From Leifsonia sp. EB41 (GTDB lineage: Bacteria > Actinomycetota > Actinomycetes > Actinomycetales > Microbacteriaceae), in contig NZ_JBGCCJ010000001.1 of NCBI RefSeq assembly GCF_041262565.1, positions 1,240,001-1,304,000 on the forward strand: a DNA stretch of 64,000 bases. The letters are read 5' to 3'. Below the pieces are notes generated by a model. It had not been told where the DNA came from. It made no database searches and was given only the letters and a program-made list of their open reading frames with translations. The position numbers and the translations under genes are program-made. Positions 52,685 through 61,909 of this stretch are shown piece by piece (positions within the stretch are counted from its first letter, which is position 1; every line of letters begins with the position of its first letter).

Positions 52685-54523
52685 TCAGCCACAGGTCCCG
52701 GGCTCGGCGAAGTGCTCGAACTCGGTGGCGGTGGGGGTCGCGACGACGCGGTCGACTGTCGGCGACCGGGTGGGCAGGGCGGCGAACTCGGCGACGACGA
52801 CCGAGACGGCCCCCGGGGCGAGGTCGACCTGGACGACCGACACGGGATGGCCGTCGATCATCCGGGAGACGGCGGCGACCTCTTCTCCGTCGACCGTCAC
52901 CCGTTGCGGACGGAGGCTGTCGGTCGCGGCGAACTGCACCATCGTCCGGATGTGTCCGGTCGGGAGGTCGGGGACGCCGTACCCGGTCACGACCCAGGGG
53001 AACGAGGCGATGTCCGCCGGCGCCGTGGAGACGAGGGTCGCGGTGGCCGTAACGGTGCTGCCGACCTTCGCCGCGCCCTTCGCCGCGTCCTTCTCGGCGG
53101 AAGCCTTCTTCGCCGGGGCGTGACAGGTGGAGGTGACGGACCCTTCGAGGTAGCTGTCCATCTTGCCGGCGGTCCCGTCGGCCAAGAACACGCCGACGGG
53201 CGCACCGCGGTCGGTGAGCTGAGCGAGCGGTCCGGCGAGCGGGCCGCCCGCGATCTCGCGCTGAAGCGCGGGGTCGGCGAACCAGAGCGAGATGCGGCCT
53301 TCGTCCACGGCCGTGCCCAGCGCCTTCAGCACAGGGACGGTGCCGGTCCCCGAGCCGAAGAGCTTGTCGAACATGGCGCGCGTGAGCTCGCCGAAGAACA
53401 CGTCCTGCTCGTCGCGGCTCTCGATCTCGACATAGACGTCCCGCAACAGGACTCGGGACGCGTTCTCGCTGTTCAGCTCGCGCCCGGCGACGGTGATCGG
53501 ACCGGTCGCCGACAGCAGCAGCCCGATCGTCGCGGTGTCGATCGAGACCACCCCGTCGAGCTCCTGACCGAGCGCTGCGCGCCAGTGGGCGGCCGTGAGC
53601 TCGCCGCTCCGGACGAAGTCGGGCGTGAGGTTGACGTTCTGGATGTACTCGCCGAGCTGGGGCCCGAACAGCGCCCGCTCCTCCGGAGTCACCGCGAGCC
53701 CGGCCCCCGAGGCCGGGTTGAGCTGATCGGGGATGAGCTGCTGCCCCAGCTCGATGCGCCCACCCTGGGCGGTCAGCTCCGAGATGGCGCCCGCAATCCC
53801 TCCGGTCGTCCGGAGCTCCGCGTTGTTGTTGAACAGCAGCGCGTAGTTCTTCGCACCGTTCGCGCCGATCGCGGCAGGGAGCACGCGCGCGGCGACCGAG
53901 AGTGAGGAGACGGTCCGGTGGAGGCTGTCGACCAGGCCCTCGGCCTCCTTGACGCCGGCGGCGAGCGGCGGCACGAGCGGGCCGGCAGAGGCCTCGCGCA
54001 GCGTCGTGCGGCCGCGCTCGAGCGCGCGTTCCGCCGTGCGGAGATGGGTCGCCGTGCCCGCAACGGCCGCGGTGTCGACCGTCCGGTCGGCGAGCGACAC
54101 GGCGGTCTCGAGTGTGGCGAGGTCGGCGACGACAGGCGCCAGTCCCCCGTCGACGGTCTCGTGGAGCGCTTCGATAGTGAGGCGGTAGGAGCGGAGGTTG
54201 GCCCCGGCGAACGGGATGTACTCGGCCGCGCGCCAGACGACATCGCCCGTCAAGCCCGTGGCGTCGTCCAGCCGGTCGCCCACCACACGGAGCCGGTCGG
54301 CGCGGGACGCGGCCGACACCGGGTCAGCCGCGACGGCGGCGACGGTCGCCCTGGCCTCGGCGCGGGCGGCCGACACCTGGCCGTAGGAGATGGCCGCTCT
54401 GACGCCCACCCAGACGGCGCACAGCACGACGACGAGCGCGACGGCGCCGAGCGAGATCAGCACGACACGCGTGACGCGTGCGCGCTCGGCCGCTCTCGCA
54501 CGGCGGCGCGATCGACCGCTCAT
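52685..54523 (-). CDS. DUF4012 membrane-anchored protein
   Basis: A 612-residue protein. A basic N-terminus and one transmembrane helix (about 20-42) precede a helical region and the DUF4012 domain, with NYALLFNNNAELRTTGGIAGAISEL as its signature, then a beta-rich C-terminal extracellular part. DUF4012 proteins occur near polysaccharide or surface genes, but the function is unknown. ATG at 54523 has GGGAG 8 nt upstream; the frame is open to 54583. It is divergent from a large LuxR regulator, which may control it. Confidence 0.85.
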   Translation of the reverse strand: MSGRSRRRARAAERARVTRVVLISLGAVALVVVLCAVWVGVRAAISYGQVSAARAEARATVAAVAADPVSAASRADRLRVVGDRLDDATGLTGDVVWRAAEYIPFAGANLRSYRLTIEALHETVDGGLAPVVADLATLETAVSLADRTVDTAAVAGTATHLRTAERALERGRTTLREASAGPLVPPLAAGVKEAEGLVDSLHRTVSSLSVAARVLPAAIGANGAKNYALLFNNNAELRTTGGIAGAISELTAQGGRIELGQQLIPDQLNPASGAGLAVTPEERALFGPQLGEYIQNVNLTPDFVRSGELTAAHWRAALGQELDGVVSIDTATIGLLLSATGPITVAGRELNSENASRVLLRDVYVEIESRDEQDVFFGELTRAMFDKLFGSGTGTVPVLKALGTAVDEGRISLWFADPALQREIAGGPLAGPLAQLTDRGAPVGVFLADGTAGKMDSYLEGSVTSTCHAPAKKASAEKDAAKGAAKVGSTVTATATLVSTAPADIASFPWVVTGYGVPDLPTGHIRTMVQFAATDSLRPQRVTVDGEEVAAVSRMIDGHPVSVVQVDLAPGAVSVVVAEFAALPTRSPTVDRVVATPTATEFEHFAEPGTCG

Positions 54524-54717
54524 AGGCCCCGACTCCCTTTCGACATCGGGACCCATGTTGTCGTCGGTACCGGGGCGGCCCACTGTCGATCCTGGGATTT
54601 ACGTGCGGATCGCTCGATGTTCCGTGCAGTTCATCGGACCTTACGTGGAGCGCCTTACATCTTGCGTATTACCGTTGGGCTGCAGCAGTTCACCCCCACG
54701 TCCCCTGGAGCCCGCCG

Positions 54718-57138
54718 ATGATCGATCCCCGCGCCGCGGAGTCCGCTCCGCTCGCAGGCAGGGACCGTGTCCTGACGCTCGTGCGCGAACTCGTGTTCTC
54801 CCGCTACGCGGACGTCGACCTCGTCGGTCCGCGCCTGAGCGGGCGCTCGACCGTCGTCGACGCGGTGGCGTCCTCCGCGGCCGACGCACGCAGGGCGGTC
54901 GTGCGCGTGAACGGCGTCCGGTCGCTGCGCGAGAGCCCGCTCGCCGCCCTCCACGCGGCAGGGATCGGGGTGCTGGCGGCACCGGAGCGCCGAACGGCGT
55001 CCGCCCTGCAGCAGGCGATCGACGCCCTGACGGCCACCATCGGGTCCGGCGCGGCCGCGCTCCTGGTGGACGACGCCGACCTCCTCGACGACGCGTCCAC
55101 CGGAGCGATCGACGCCGTGCGCCGCGCGACGCGCACGCCACTGCTGCGCACCACGGCACGGCTGGACGATGGGCCGTCCACGGCGTACGTGGTCGAGCTC
55201 GTGCCGCTCGACTACGAGGAACTCCGTTCGGTCGTGTCCGAGCGCCTCGGTGGTCCGGTCGACGCAGGCGCCATGAGCCGCGTGTACGCGCTCTGCGGCG
55301 GCAACGTCGGCCTCGCGCTCGCGCTCGCGGAGCTCGCTGTGCTGGAGGGCCGGCTGGTCCGGGCCTCCGGTGCGTGGTCCGCGACGGGAGAGCTGTGGAG
55401 CAGAGCGCTCCGCGGCGCCCTCGAAGCGCAGCTCGCCGGGCTCGGTCCGGCCGAGCGCGTCGCGCTGGAGAGGATCGCCGTGACCGGCGTCGGCGACGTG
55501 GCGTCGACGCGCGGGCTGGTCGACCCCGCCGCTCTGGAGGGGCTCGCCGCGGCCGGGGTCCTCCGGATCGTGCCGCACCGCGGGCGCAGGCTCATCGCCC
55601 TCGATCCCCCGGTCCTCGCCGATCACCTCCGCGACCGGGCCCAGGTGGACGCCCCGCCCACCAACGCCGCGTTCGTGCAGCTCATGCACGCGGCGGCCGA
55701 CTCCCGCCGCGAGGAGGCGTCGCGGGCGTGGCACGCCGCGCCGTCGCCGGGATCGGCGCTCGTCCTCGCGCGCGCTTTGATGGCCGACACGGGGATGGTG
55801 CCGGGCTCGGCCGCCGAGCTCGACCGGGTGCTGGCCGGGTCGGCCGGCCTGCCGGGCGACCCGCTGGTCGCGGCCGAGCTCGCCGTGCTCCGCGCGCGCC
55901 GGTCACTTGCCGTCGGCGCCGGACTCTCGGCCGCCCTCGCGGCGCTGCGCACGGAGGTCGCCGGTCTCGGCCCGTTCGCACGGCTCGCGGACGCCGCGGC
56001 CGTGATGCTCGCCGTCGAGGTCGGGGCCGAACCTGCCGTTCCCGAGGAGCGTCTGCGCGACGACAGCGACCTCCCGCCGCCGGTGCGGTCACGGCTGCTG
56101 GAGGCCGCCCGGGCCGTCGCGCTCCGCTGCGGGCGATTCGAGGACGCCGTCCGTCTCCTCGACGAGCTCACCGCCCTGCCCGGCGCGTCGGCGCCCGAGA
56201 CCGAGGGGGCTGCGCACGCCTTCGCGCTCCTCGGCGTCGGCCGGCACGCCGAGGCCGTCGCCTGGGCCGAACGCGGCGCCGCTTCGGCGCGCGACCGGCT
56301 CGACGCCGGAGCGGTGCGGGCGCACAGCGTCGCGCTCGGGCTGTGCCACCTGCTCGCCGACCGCCCGGCCGATGCCGCCGACGCGATCGCGACGGCGTCG
56401 GCGCTCGGCACACCCGCAGTGCCCGGCGCCGCCGTCCAGGTCGCGCTCCACGTCCTCGCCGCCGTCATCGCGGTGCGCAGGGGCGACACCGCCCTCGCCG
56501 AGCGCGTCCGCGACGAACTGGCCGCCGGGGTCCCGGCGTCCTCCGAGGGGGACGCCCTGTCCTCGGTCGATGCCGGCGTGCGCTGGATCGACGCCCAGCT
56601 CGCCGCGGGCAGGGGGCGCCCGGACGAGGCCGCCGGGCTGCTCCGCCGGCTCGCCTCGACCCTCACCGCGCACGGCGAGCTGCCCACGGCCGCGCTCGCG
56701 CTGCTGACGTCGCTCGAGCACGCGATCGACGACGCCGGGCTGGCGGAGGCACGCGCCCTCCTCCAGCGCCAGCAGTCCGAGCTCCACGACGCGCACCTCG
56801 CCTTCGTCGCGGCCCGCGCCGAGCCCGACGGCGCGGACCTGGGCGCCCTCGCGGAGCGTCTCGCCTCGACCGGCCGGGCAGGCTCGGCCGCCGCGCTTCA
56901 AGACCCCGCGGGAGACGGCTCCGACGGCGGCGGATTCTTCTCGACGCCGATCGCGCTGACGGAGCGCGAGCGCGAGATCACGCGGCTCGTGGCCGCAGGA
57001 CTCAGCAACCCGGAGATCGCCTCCCGGCTCGTCCTCAGCGTCCGCACCGTCGAGAGCCACGTCAGCAGGGTGATGCGCAAGACCTCGGCGGCCAACCGCG
57101 GCGAGCTGGTCGCCCTCGCCCTCCGGCTCGCCCCGTGA
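54718..57138 (+). CDS. Large LuxR-type regulator with degenerate NTPase domain
   Basis: An 806-residue protein with the LAL-like layout: an N-terminal AAA-type ATPase module (about 10-250), a helical mid-region (about 300-730), and a C-terminal LuxR HTH (TEREREITRLVAAGLSNPEIASRLVLSVRTVESHVSRVMRKT). The Walker A reads GPRLSGRST, with Arg in place of the usual Lys, and Walker B is ALLVDDADLL. The replacement suggests weak or absent ATP hydrolysis. It starts at ATG 54718 and is divergent from the DUF4012/LAxTG genes. Confidence 0.88.
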   Translation: MIDPRAAESAPLAGRDRVLTLVRELVFSRYADVDLVGPRLSGRSTVVDAVASSAADARRAVVRVNGVRSLRESPLAALHAAGIGVLAAPERRTASALQQAIDALTATIGSGAAALLVDDADLLDDASTGAIDAVRRATRTPLLRTTARLDDGPSTAYVVELVPLDYEELRSVVSERLGGPVDAGAMSRVYALCGGNVGLALALAELAVLEGRLVRASGAWSATGELWSRALRGALEAQLAGLGPAERVALERIAVTGVGDVASTRGLVDPAALEGLAAAGVLRIVPHRGRRLIALDPPVLADHLRDRAQVDAPPTNAAFVQLMHAAADSRREEASRAWHAAPSPGSALVLARALMADTGMVPGSAAELDRVLAGSAGLPGDPLVAAELAVLRARRSLAVGAGLSAALAALRTEVAGLGPFARLADAAAVMLAVEVGAEPAVPEERLRDDSDLPPPVRSRLLEAARAVALRCGRFEDAVRLLDELTALPGASAPETEGAAHAFALLGVGRHAEAVAWAERGAASARDRLDAGAVRAHSVALGLCHLLADRPADAADAIATASALGTPAVPGAAVQVALHVLAAVIAVRRGDTALAERVRDELAAGVPASSEGDALSSVDAGVRWIDAQLAAGRGRPDEAAGLLRRLASTLTAHGELPTAALALLTSLEHAIDDAGLAEARALLQRQQSELHDAHLAFVAARAEPDGADLGALAERLASTGRAGSAAALQDPAGDGSDGGGFFSTPIALTEREREITRLVAAGLSNPEIASRLVLSVRTVESHVSRVMRKTSAANRGELVALALRLAP

Positions 57139-57149
57139 GCGGGGTCAGG

Positions 57150-58394
57150 TCACGGGTAGCCGATGAACCACAACAGCACGAGCGCCACGGGCTGCAGCGC
57201 GATCCCCACCGCCAGGACGATCGTGCGCGCACGCCGGTTGTGGGTCAGTCCCGGCGCCCCCGCGAGCGGGGCCAGCGGCATGAGCAGCCGGAAGAGGCTC
57301 TGCTGCGGCAGGAAGACGGCGAACAGGTAGAGCGCGTAACTGGCCGCGTAGGCGACGACCTCGGTGCCGAGCGCGCGGATGCCCGGCCGTTTCAGCAGCC
57401 ACGCGTAGCCGATGATCGCGCCGAGGACGAGGAGCGCGCCCGCGACGCTGGCATAGCGCCACGTGAACAGGAACCACGGCGTCAGCGGCACGAAGGCGAC
57501 CCGTCCGATGAACCCCGTCCACCACGAGAGCTCCGTCTCCACGTACGCGCCAGGCGTCCCCGTCACCGTCGCCGCGATCAGCGGCCACGCGAGGCCCGCG
57601 ACGGCGGTCACGGCGCCGGCGACGATCATCGCGACGCGCTCACGGACGGCGAAGGCCTCGCGTCCGCGCCGCGCTCGCAGCGCGCGGATCACGTAGACGA
57701 TCCCGAGCGTGAGCGGGAGGGCGAGCTCCCCCGGACGGGTGAAAGCGGCCGCGACCCCGAACGGGATGACTGTCCAGTACCGCCGCGTCATGATCGCCAG
57801 CAGCGCCGCGAACAGCAGGAGGAAGAACAGGCTTTCGGCGTAGGCGATCTGCAGGACGAACGAGAGGGGTCCGAAACAGAAGAACACGGCCGCCCAGAGC
57901 CCGCTGACCGCGCCGACGCGCGACGCCACGAGCCGGTAGAGCACGAGGCTGGCCGCCGCCCCGCAGAGTACCGCGATCAGCACGCCCGCCGCCGGGAACC
58001 CGAGCCCGGTCGCCGACATGAGCGCGCGCACGATCAGCGGGTACAGGGGCAGGAACGCCCACTCGTTCTGCTGCACGTCGCCGTCGGCGTCGACGGGCAG
58101 GGTCGACGGGTAGCCGTGCTCGACGATCCGCCAGTAGTAGGAGGCGTCCCAGCTGCCCGCGAAGCCGAGGAACGTCGGGTGCGTCTGCGGGCTGCCGCCC
58201 TCCCAGTGCATCGCCCCCGCGACGAGGTAGAGCGCGAGCATGAGCAGCGTCGTCAGCACCCGGGAGGCGGCGTAGACGCCGAGCACTCCGGCCCACCAGG
58301 GCAGCTCCCAGCGGAACAGCCGCACCCGGGCGGCGTCGATCACGGGCCCAGCGGGATCCGCCGGGTGCAGCGAACTCGTGATACCGGCCGTCAT
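57150..58394 (-). CDS. Mannosyltransferase-like polytopic membrane protein (PIG-V/GT-C type)
   Basis: A 414-residue protein with about ten transmembrane helices. An early extracellular loop has acidic residues (GSWDASYYWRIVEHGYPS) typical of GT-C enzymes that use polyprenyl-phosphate sugars, followed by NEWAFLPLYPLIVRAL and FAYAESLFF-like motifs of the PIG-V/mannosyltransferase family. It may glycosylate proteins or lipids on the outer face of the membrane. ATG at 58394 is preferred. It stops 12 nt after the LuxR gene's stop on the opposite strand. Confidence 0.82.
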   Translation of the reverse strand: MTAGITSSLHPADPAGPVIDAARVRLFRWELPWWAGVLGVYAASRVLTTLLMLALYLVAGAMHWEGGSPQTHPTFLGFAGSWDASYYWRIVEHGYPSTLPVDADGDVQQNEWAFLPLYPLIVRALMSATGLGFPAAGVLIAVLCGAAASLVLYRLVASRVGAVSGLWAAVFFCFGPLSFVLQIAYAESLFFLLLFAALLAIMTRRYWTVIPFGVAAAFTRPGELALPLTLGIVYVIRALRARRGREAFAVRERVAMIVAGAVTAVAGLAWPLIAATVTGTPGAYVETELSWWTGFIGRVAFVPLTPWFLFTWRYASVAGALLVLGAIIGYAWLLKRPGIRALGTEVVAYAASYALYLFAVFLPQQSLFRLLMPLAPLAGAPGLTHNRRARTIVLAVGIALQPVALVLLWFIGYP

Positions 58395-58432
58395 CGTCTC
58401 GATGCTACCGCGCGCCGATGCAGTGGTGCATC

Positions 58433-58468
58433 GGGGCGCCCGCGTCGCGCCACACGCGCGGGCGCCCC
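58433..58468 (-). terminator. Terminator of the sugar ABC operon
   Basis: A perfect 12-bp hairpin (GGGGCGCCCGCG and complement) 25 nt beyond the stop of the last permease gene. Confidence 0.65.
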
Positions 58469-58492
58469 AGCTCAGGACGGCGACTGCCGCCG

Positions 58493-59395
58493 CTACTTGA
58501 CGCTGCCCGCCGTGAGGCCTCCGACCAGGCGCTTCTCGATCAGCGCGAACAGGATGACCACGGGGATGATCGCGACGACCGACACCGCGAACACGTACTG
58601 CCAGGCCGCGTCGTACTGGCCGACGAACTTGGTCAGCGCCACCGAGAGCGGCTGGTTGGCGTCCGTGGAGAGGATGACGAGGCTCGCCGCGAACTCGTTC
58701 CAGGAGGCGACGAACGTGTAGATGATCGCCGTGACGATGCCCGGCCAGACCAGCGGGAGCTGGACGCGCAGCAGCACTGTCCATTTCCCCGCACCGTCGA
58801 GCTGGGCCGCCTCGTCGACCTCCTTGGGCACGCCCGCGAAGAACGTGTGCATGATCCAGATCGCGAACGCCAGGTTGAACGCTGCGTTCACCAGGATCAT
58901 CGCCAGCCAGGTGTCGTTGATCCCGAGCGCCACCATCTCCTTGAACAAACCAGTCGCCAGCACCGTCGGCTGCAGCATCTGGGTGACGATCACCAGGAAG
59001 AGGAACACCCCGCGGCCCGGGAACCGGAACCGCGCCGTGTAGTACGCCGCCGGGACGCAGACCAGGAGCACGAGCACCGTCGCGAACACCGAAATGACGA
59101 TGGTCGAGATCAGGTTGAGCGGCAGCGGGGTCTCCGGGGTGGACCACATCGTGAGGTAGTTCTCCGGATGCCACTGCGTCGGCAGGTAGGTGGGCGGGAC
59201 GGTGAGGATGTTGTCCCTGCTCTTGAACGAGCCGACCAGCATGATCAGGTAGGGCGCGATGAAGACCAGGGCGATGACGGCGCCGGCGATCACCTTGCCG
59301 GCGACGCGCCAGGAGAACCCGGAGCGCCGACGGCGGGCCGGACTGGAGACGGAGGGGCGCGCTCCGGCGAGCGCGACGGGGGCGGGCGCGGTCAC
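58493..59395 (-). CDS. Carbohydrate ABC transporter permease (MalG type)
   Basis: A 300-residue permease with six transmembrane helices and the EAA coupling motif EVDEAAQLDGAGKWTVLLRVQLPLVWPG. GTG at 59395 follows GGAGGTCTC and overlaps the preceding permease stop. It is the third gene of a binding-protein/permease/permease operon; no ATPase is encoded, so a shared ATPase (MsiK-like) elsewhere probably energises it. Confidence 0.92.
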   Translation of the reverse strand: MTAPAPVALAGARPSVSSPARRRRSGFSWRVAGKVIAGAVIALVFIAPYLIMLVGSFKSRDNILTVPPTYLPTQWHPENYLTMWSTPETPLPLNLISTIVISVFATVLVLLVCVPAAYYTARFRFPGRGVFLFLVIVTQMLQPTVLATGLFKEMVALGINDTWLAMILVNAAFNLAFAIWIMHTFFAGVPKEVDEAAQLDGAGKWTVLLRVQLPLVWPGIVTAIIYTFVASWNEFAASLVILSTDANQPLSVALTKFVGQYDAAWQYVFAVSVVAIIPVVILFALIEKRLVGGLTAGSVK

Positions 59396-60348
59396 GAGAC
59401 CTCCTTCATCGGCTTCACGATCCACAGGTAGAGCGCCACGACCACCAGCACGATCAGGAAGTTGATCACGCTGAGCGCGCTCGACAGGTCGATGCGCTGC
59501 TCGTTCTGCAGCAGCTTGAACACGTAGGTGGTCGTCGTATCGGCCTTGTAGCCGGGGATCGTCCCGGTCATCAGCTTGAGGATCGGCAGCGAGTTGAAGA
59601 CGTTGATGATGTTGATGAGACTCGCCAGCGCGATGGCGGGCCGCAGGTTGGGCAGCGTCACCCCGAAGTAGGAGCGCACCGCCCCGGCGCCGTCGACCTT
59701 CGCGGCCTCCAGCATGTCGCCGGGGATGCCGGCGAGCCCGGCCAGGATCGTGTAGGTCGTGAACGGCAGCGACACGAACACCGCGATTGCGATGGACGAC
59801 AGGAACGCCGGCACCGGCTCCTTGGTGAAGCCGAACGGCTGCGCGAGCACGTGGATGTCGACCAGGAACTTGTTGATGATCCCGTAGAACGGGTCGAGCC
59901 CGTAGACGAAAACCGTCGTGGTCATCACCACGCTCGCCGCCCACGGGACGATGATCGCCATCCGCACCCAGCGACGGCCGGGGAAGTTCTTGTCGAGGAA
60001 CTGCGCCAGCGCCAGCGAGATCACCACGGTGATGACCACCACCGAGACGACCCAGATGACCGTGTTGAGGAGGATGCCGGGGATCTCCGGGCGCGAGAGC
60101 ACGGTGATGTAGTTCTGCAGGCCGACCGATCCGTGGTCGACGCCGGCGACCGAGATCTTCCTGGTCGAGTTGAAGATCATGTAGCCCGCAGGGAACAGCA
60201 CGATGCCGAAAATGAGGATGAGCGCCGGAAGCGTCCACGGCACGGCGTTCCACAGCGTGGTGGTGTTGCCGTGCCCGGCGCGAGGCGCCCCGCGACGGGG
60301 ACGGCCGGTGGCCGCCCCCGTCGTGGTCGTTTCGATCGTCGAGGTCAT
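59392..60348 (-). CDS. Carbohydrate ABC transporter permease (MalF type)
   Basis: A 318-residue permease with six transmembrane segments, EAA motif MLEAAKVDGAGAVRSYFGVTLPNLRP, and the usual hydrophilic N-terminal leader. It pairs with the downstream MalG-type subunit (4-nt overlap) and lies 7 nt after the binding-protein gene. The substrate is a sugar, probably an oligosaccharide or amino sugar judging from the adjacent SIS/ROK/PfkB genes. Confidence 0.92.
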   Translation of the reverse strand: MTSTIETTTTGAATGRPRRGAPRAGHGNTTTLWNAVPWTLPALILIFGIVLFPAGYMIFNSTRKISVAGVDHGSVGLQNYITVLSRPEIPGILLNTVIWVVSVVVITVVISLALAQFLDKNFPGRRWVRMAIIVPWAASVVMTTTVFVYGLDPFYGIINKFLVDIHVLAQPFGFTKEPVPAFLSSIAIAVFVSLPFTTYTILAGLAGIPGDMLEAAKVDGAGAVRSYFGVTLPNLRPAIALASLINIINVFNSLPILKLMTGTIPGYKADTTTTYVFKLLQNEQRIDLSSALSVINFLIVLVVVALYLWIVKPMKEVS

Positions 60349-60355
60349 GCCGCTG

Positions 60356-61597
60356 CTACTGGCCCGTGGCCTTCGACTGGATGGACTTGAGCAGTGTCGC
60401 CGGATCGGAGCCCTGGCCGAGCTGACCGATCTGGCTCTGGATGGCGCCCTGCGCTGCCGACCAGTCCTTGTTGGTCGACGGGTAGAACTTCGCGTTCGGC
60501 AGCAGGTCGAGGAACGGCTTGATGTCCGCGTTCGAGCCCATCGTGTCCGCGCCGGTCTTCGTGGTGGGCAGGAAGCCCTCCTCGCCGACCCACTTGGTGT
60601 AGACCGCCGGCGAGTAGAAGTAGTCCAGGAACTTCGTGATCGCCGGCCGCCGGTCGGTCTTGCTCTTGAACGCCATCAGGTGGTCGGCGACGCCGAGCGT
60701 GAAAGCCGAGCCGTCCTTGGTGGGGATCGGCGCGATCCCGTACTTCAGCGACGGGTTGCTCTGCTTGATCTGGCCGACGGTCGGCGGGAGGCCGACCTGC
60801 ATCCCGAGCTTGCCCTGGATGAAGACGTTCATCAGCGGGGTGCGGTTGGTCGAACCGGGGTTCGCCTGCGTGAATCCCTGGTTGATGATCTTCTGCATCT
60901 CGGTGGCGCCGGCGGTGTTCTCCGCACTGTCGAGGGTGAGCGTCTTGGCGTCGCCGTACCCTCCGCCCGCGCCGTAGAACCAGACGGCGGTCTCGGCCTG
61001 GGCCTCCTCGGCGCCGAGCGGCATTCCGTACGGGGTGATGCCGGCGGCCTTGAGCTTGGCGGCGTCGGCCTCGAAGTCGGCCCAGGTCTTGGGCGGGTCG
61101 GCGATCCCGGCCTTGGCGAAGTCGTCCTTGTTGTAGAACAGCGCCCGGGCGGAGGCGATGAAGGGAAGCCCCCACTGGGTGCCGTCGATGCTCGCGTTGT
61201 CCTTGAACGCCGGCTGGAAGTCGTCGAGCGTCGTGGACGACACGATGTCCTTCGCCGGGTAGAGCAGGTCGTCGGCGGCGAAGCCGGCGAACGCGTCGAT
61301 GTTCAGGATGTCCGGCTGCTTGCCGGCCTGGATGCGCGTCTTGATGACGTTGTTGATGTCCGTCCAGGACTCGACGTCGAGGTTGACCGTGATGCCCTTG
61401 TTCTTGGCCTCGAAGTCCTTGATGATCTGCTGCCATTCGGCCTTGGTGTTGTCCGAGTAGCTGGCGACCATCAGGTTGAGGTCGTTGCTGCCGCTGGCCG
61501 AGCCGCCCGAACCCCCGCCGAAGCCGCAGGACGCGAGCGTCAGGGTGGCGACCGTCGCTGTGGCGACGGCGGCCCCCCACCGCACTGACTTCTTCAT
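60356..61597 (-). CDS. Extracellular sugar-binding lipoprotein
   Basis: A 413-residue family-1 solute-binding lipoprotein with signal peptide and lipobox LASCGFG (Cys near 24), a Gly/Ser linker, and typical segments (DILNIDAFAGFAADDLL, ARALFYNKDDFAKAGI, GVADHLMAFKSK). It delivers sugar to the two permeases downstream. It is divergent from the SIS/ROK/PfkB operon, with 312 bp between the start codons for joint control. Confidence 0.92.
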   Translation of the reverse strand: MKKSVRWGAAVATATVATLTLASCGFGGGSGGSASGSNDLNLMVASYSDNTKAEWQQIIKDFEAKNKGITVNLDVESWTDINNVIKTRIQAGKQPDILNIDAFAGFAADDLLYPAKDIVSSTTLDDFQPAFKDNASIDGTQWGLPFIASARALFYNKDDFAKAGIADPPKTWADFEADAAKLKAAGITPYGMPLGAEEAQAETAVWFYGAGGGYGDAKTLTLDSAENTAGATEMQKIINQGFTQANPGSTNRTPLMNVFIQGKLGMQVGLPPTVGQIKQSNPSLKYGIAPIPTKDGSAFTLGVADHLMAFKSKTDRRPAITKFLDYFYSPAVYTKWVGEEGFLPTTKTGADTMGSNADIKPFLDLLPNAKFYPSTNKDWSAAQGAIQSQIGQLGQGSDPATLLKSIQSKATGQ

Positions 61598-61909
61598 CGA
61601 CTCTCCTCACTCTCGATACGGATCACGGACCGTCGACGGATGTGGTGCGGATGCGCGACGGTGCGTATCTGGATGATGCTTCATGATTTGTTTCACGCAG
61701 AAACGATCACGTGCACTCAATTGATGGTCGAATAATTGCGCATTCGGGGGTCGCGCGTCAAGGAACAGAATCCAGATCGTTACCGGGGCTTTATCGAAGA
61801 GCCTCGCATCCCGGCTTGGTCACGCTTAAACGATCGAAAATGATCAGTAGACAGACCTAACGCTCATAAGCAATCATTGTTATGACCGACCGAACGACAG
61901 GAGCACGCA
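61598..61909. promoter_or_regulatory. Divergent control region of the sugar locus (no gene)
   Basis: This 312-bp stretch is clearly AT-richer than its surroundings and holds no open frame I would accept. AAACGATC occurs at 61701-61708 and 61828-61835; the second is part of AAACGATCGAAAATGATCAG. It likely contains both divergent promoters and binding sites for a repressor encoded outside the window. Confidence 0.55.

Noticed and set aside
54390-58721. A 1443-codon open frame on the plus strand, running through the LuxR regulator and the mannosyltransferase gene
   Set aside because: It is very rich in Arg, Ala, Pro and Gly, has no domain, and overlaps well-supported genes. High GC commonly leaves such frames open.
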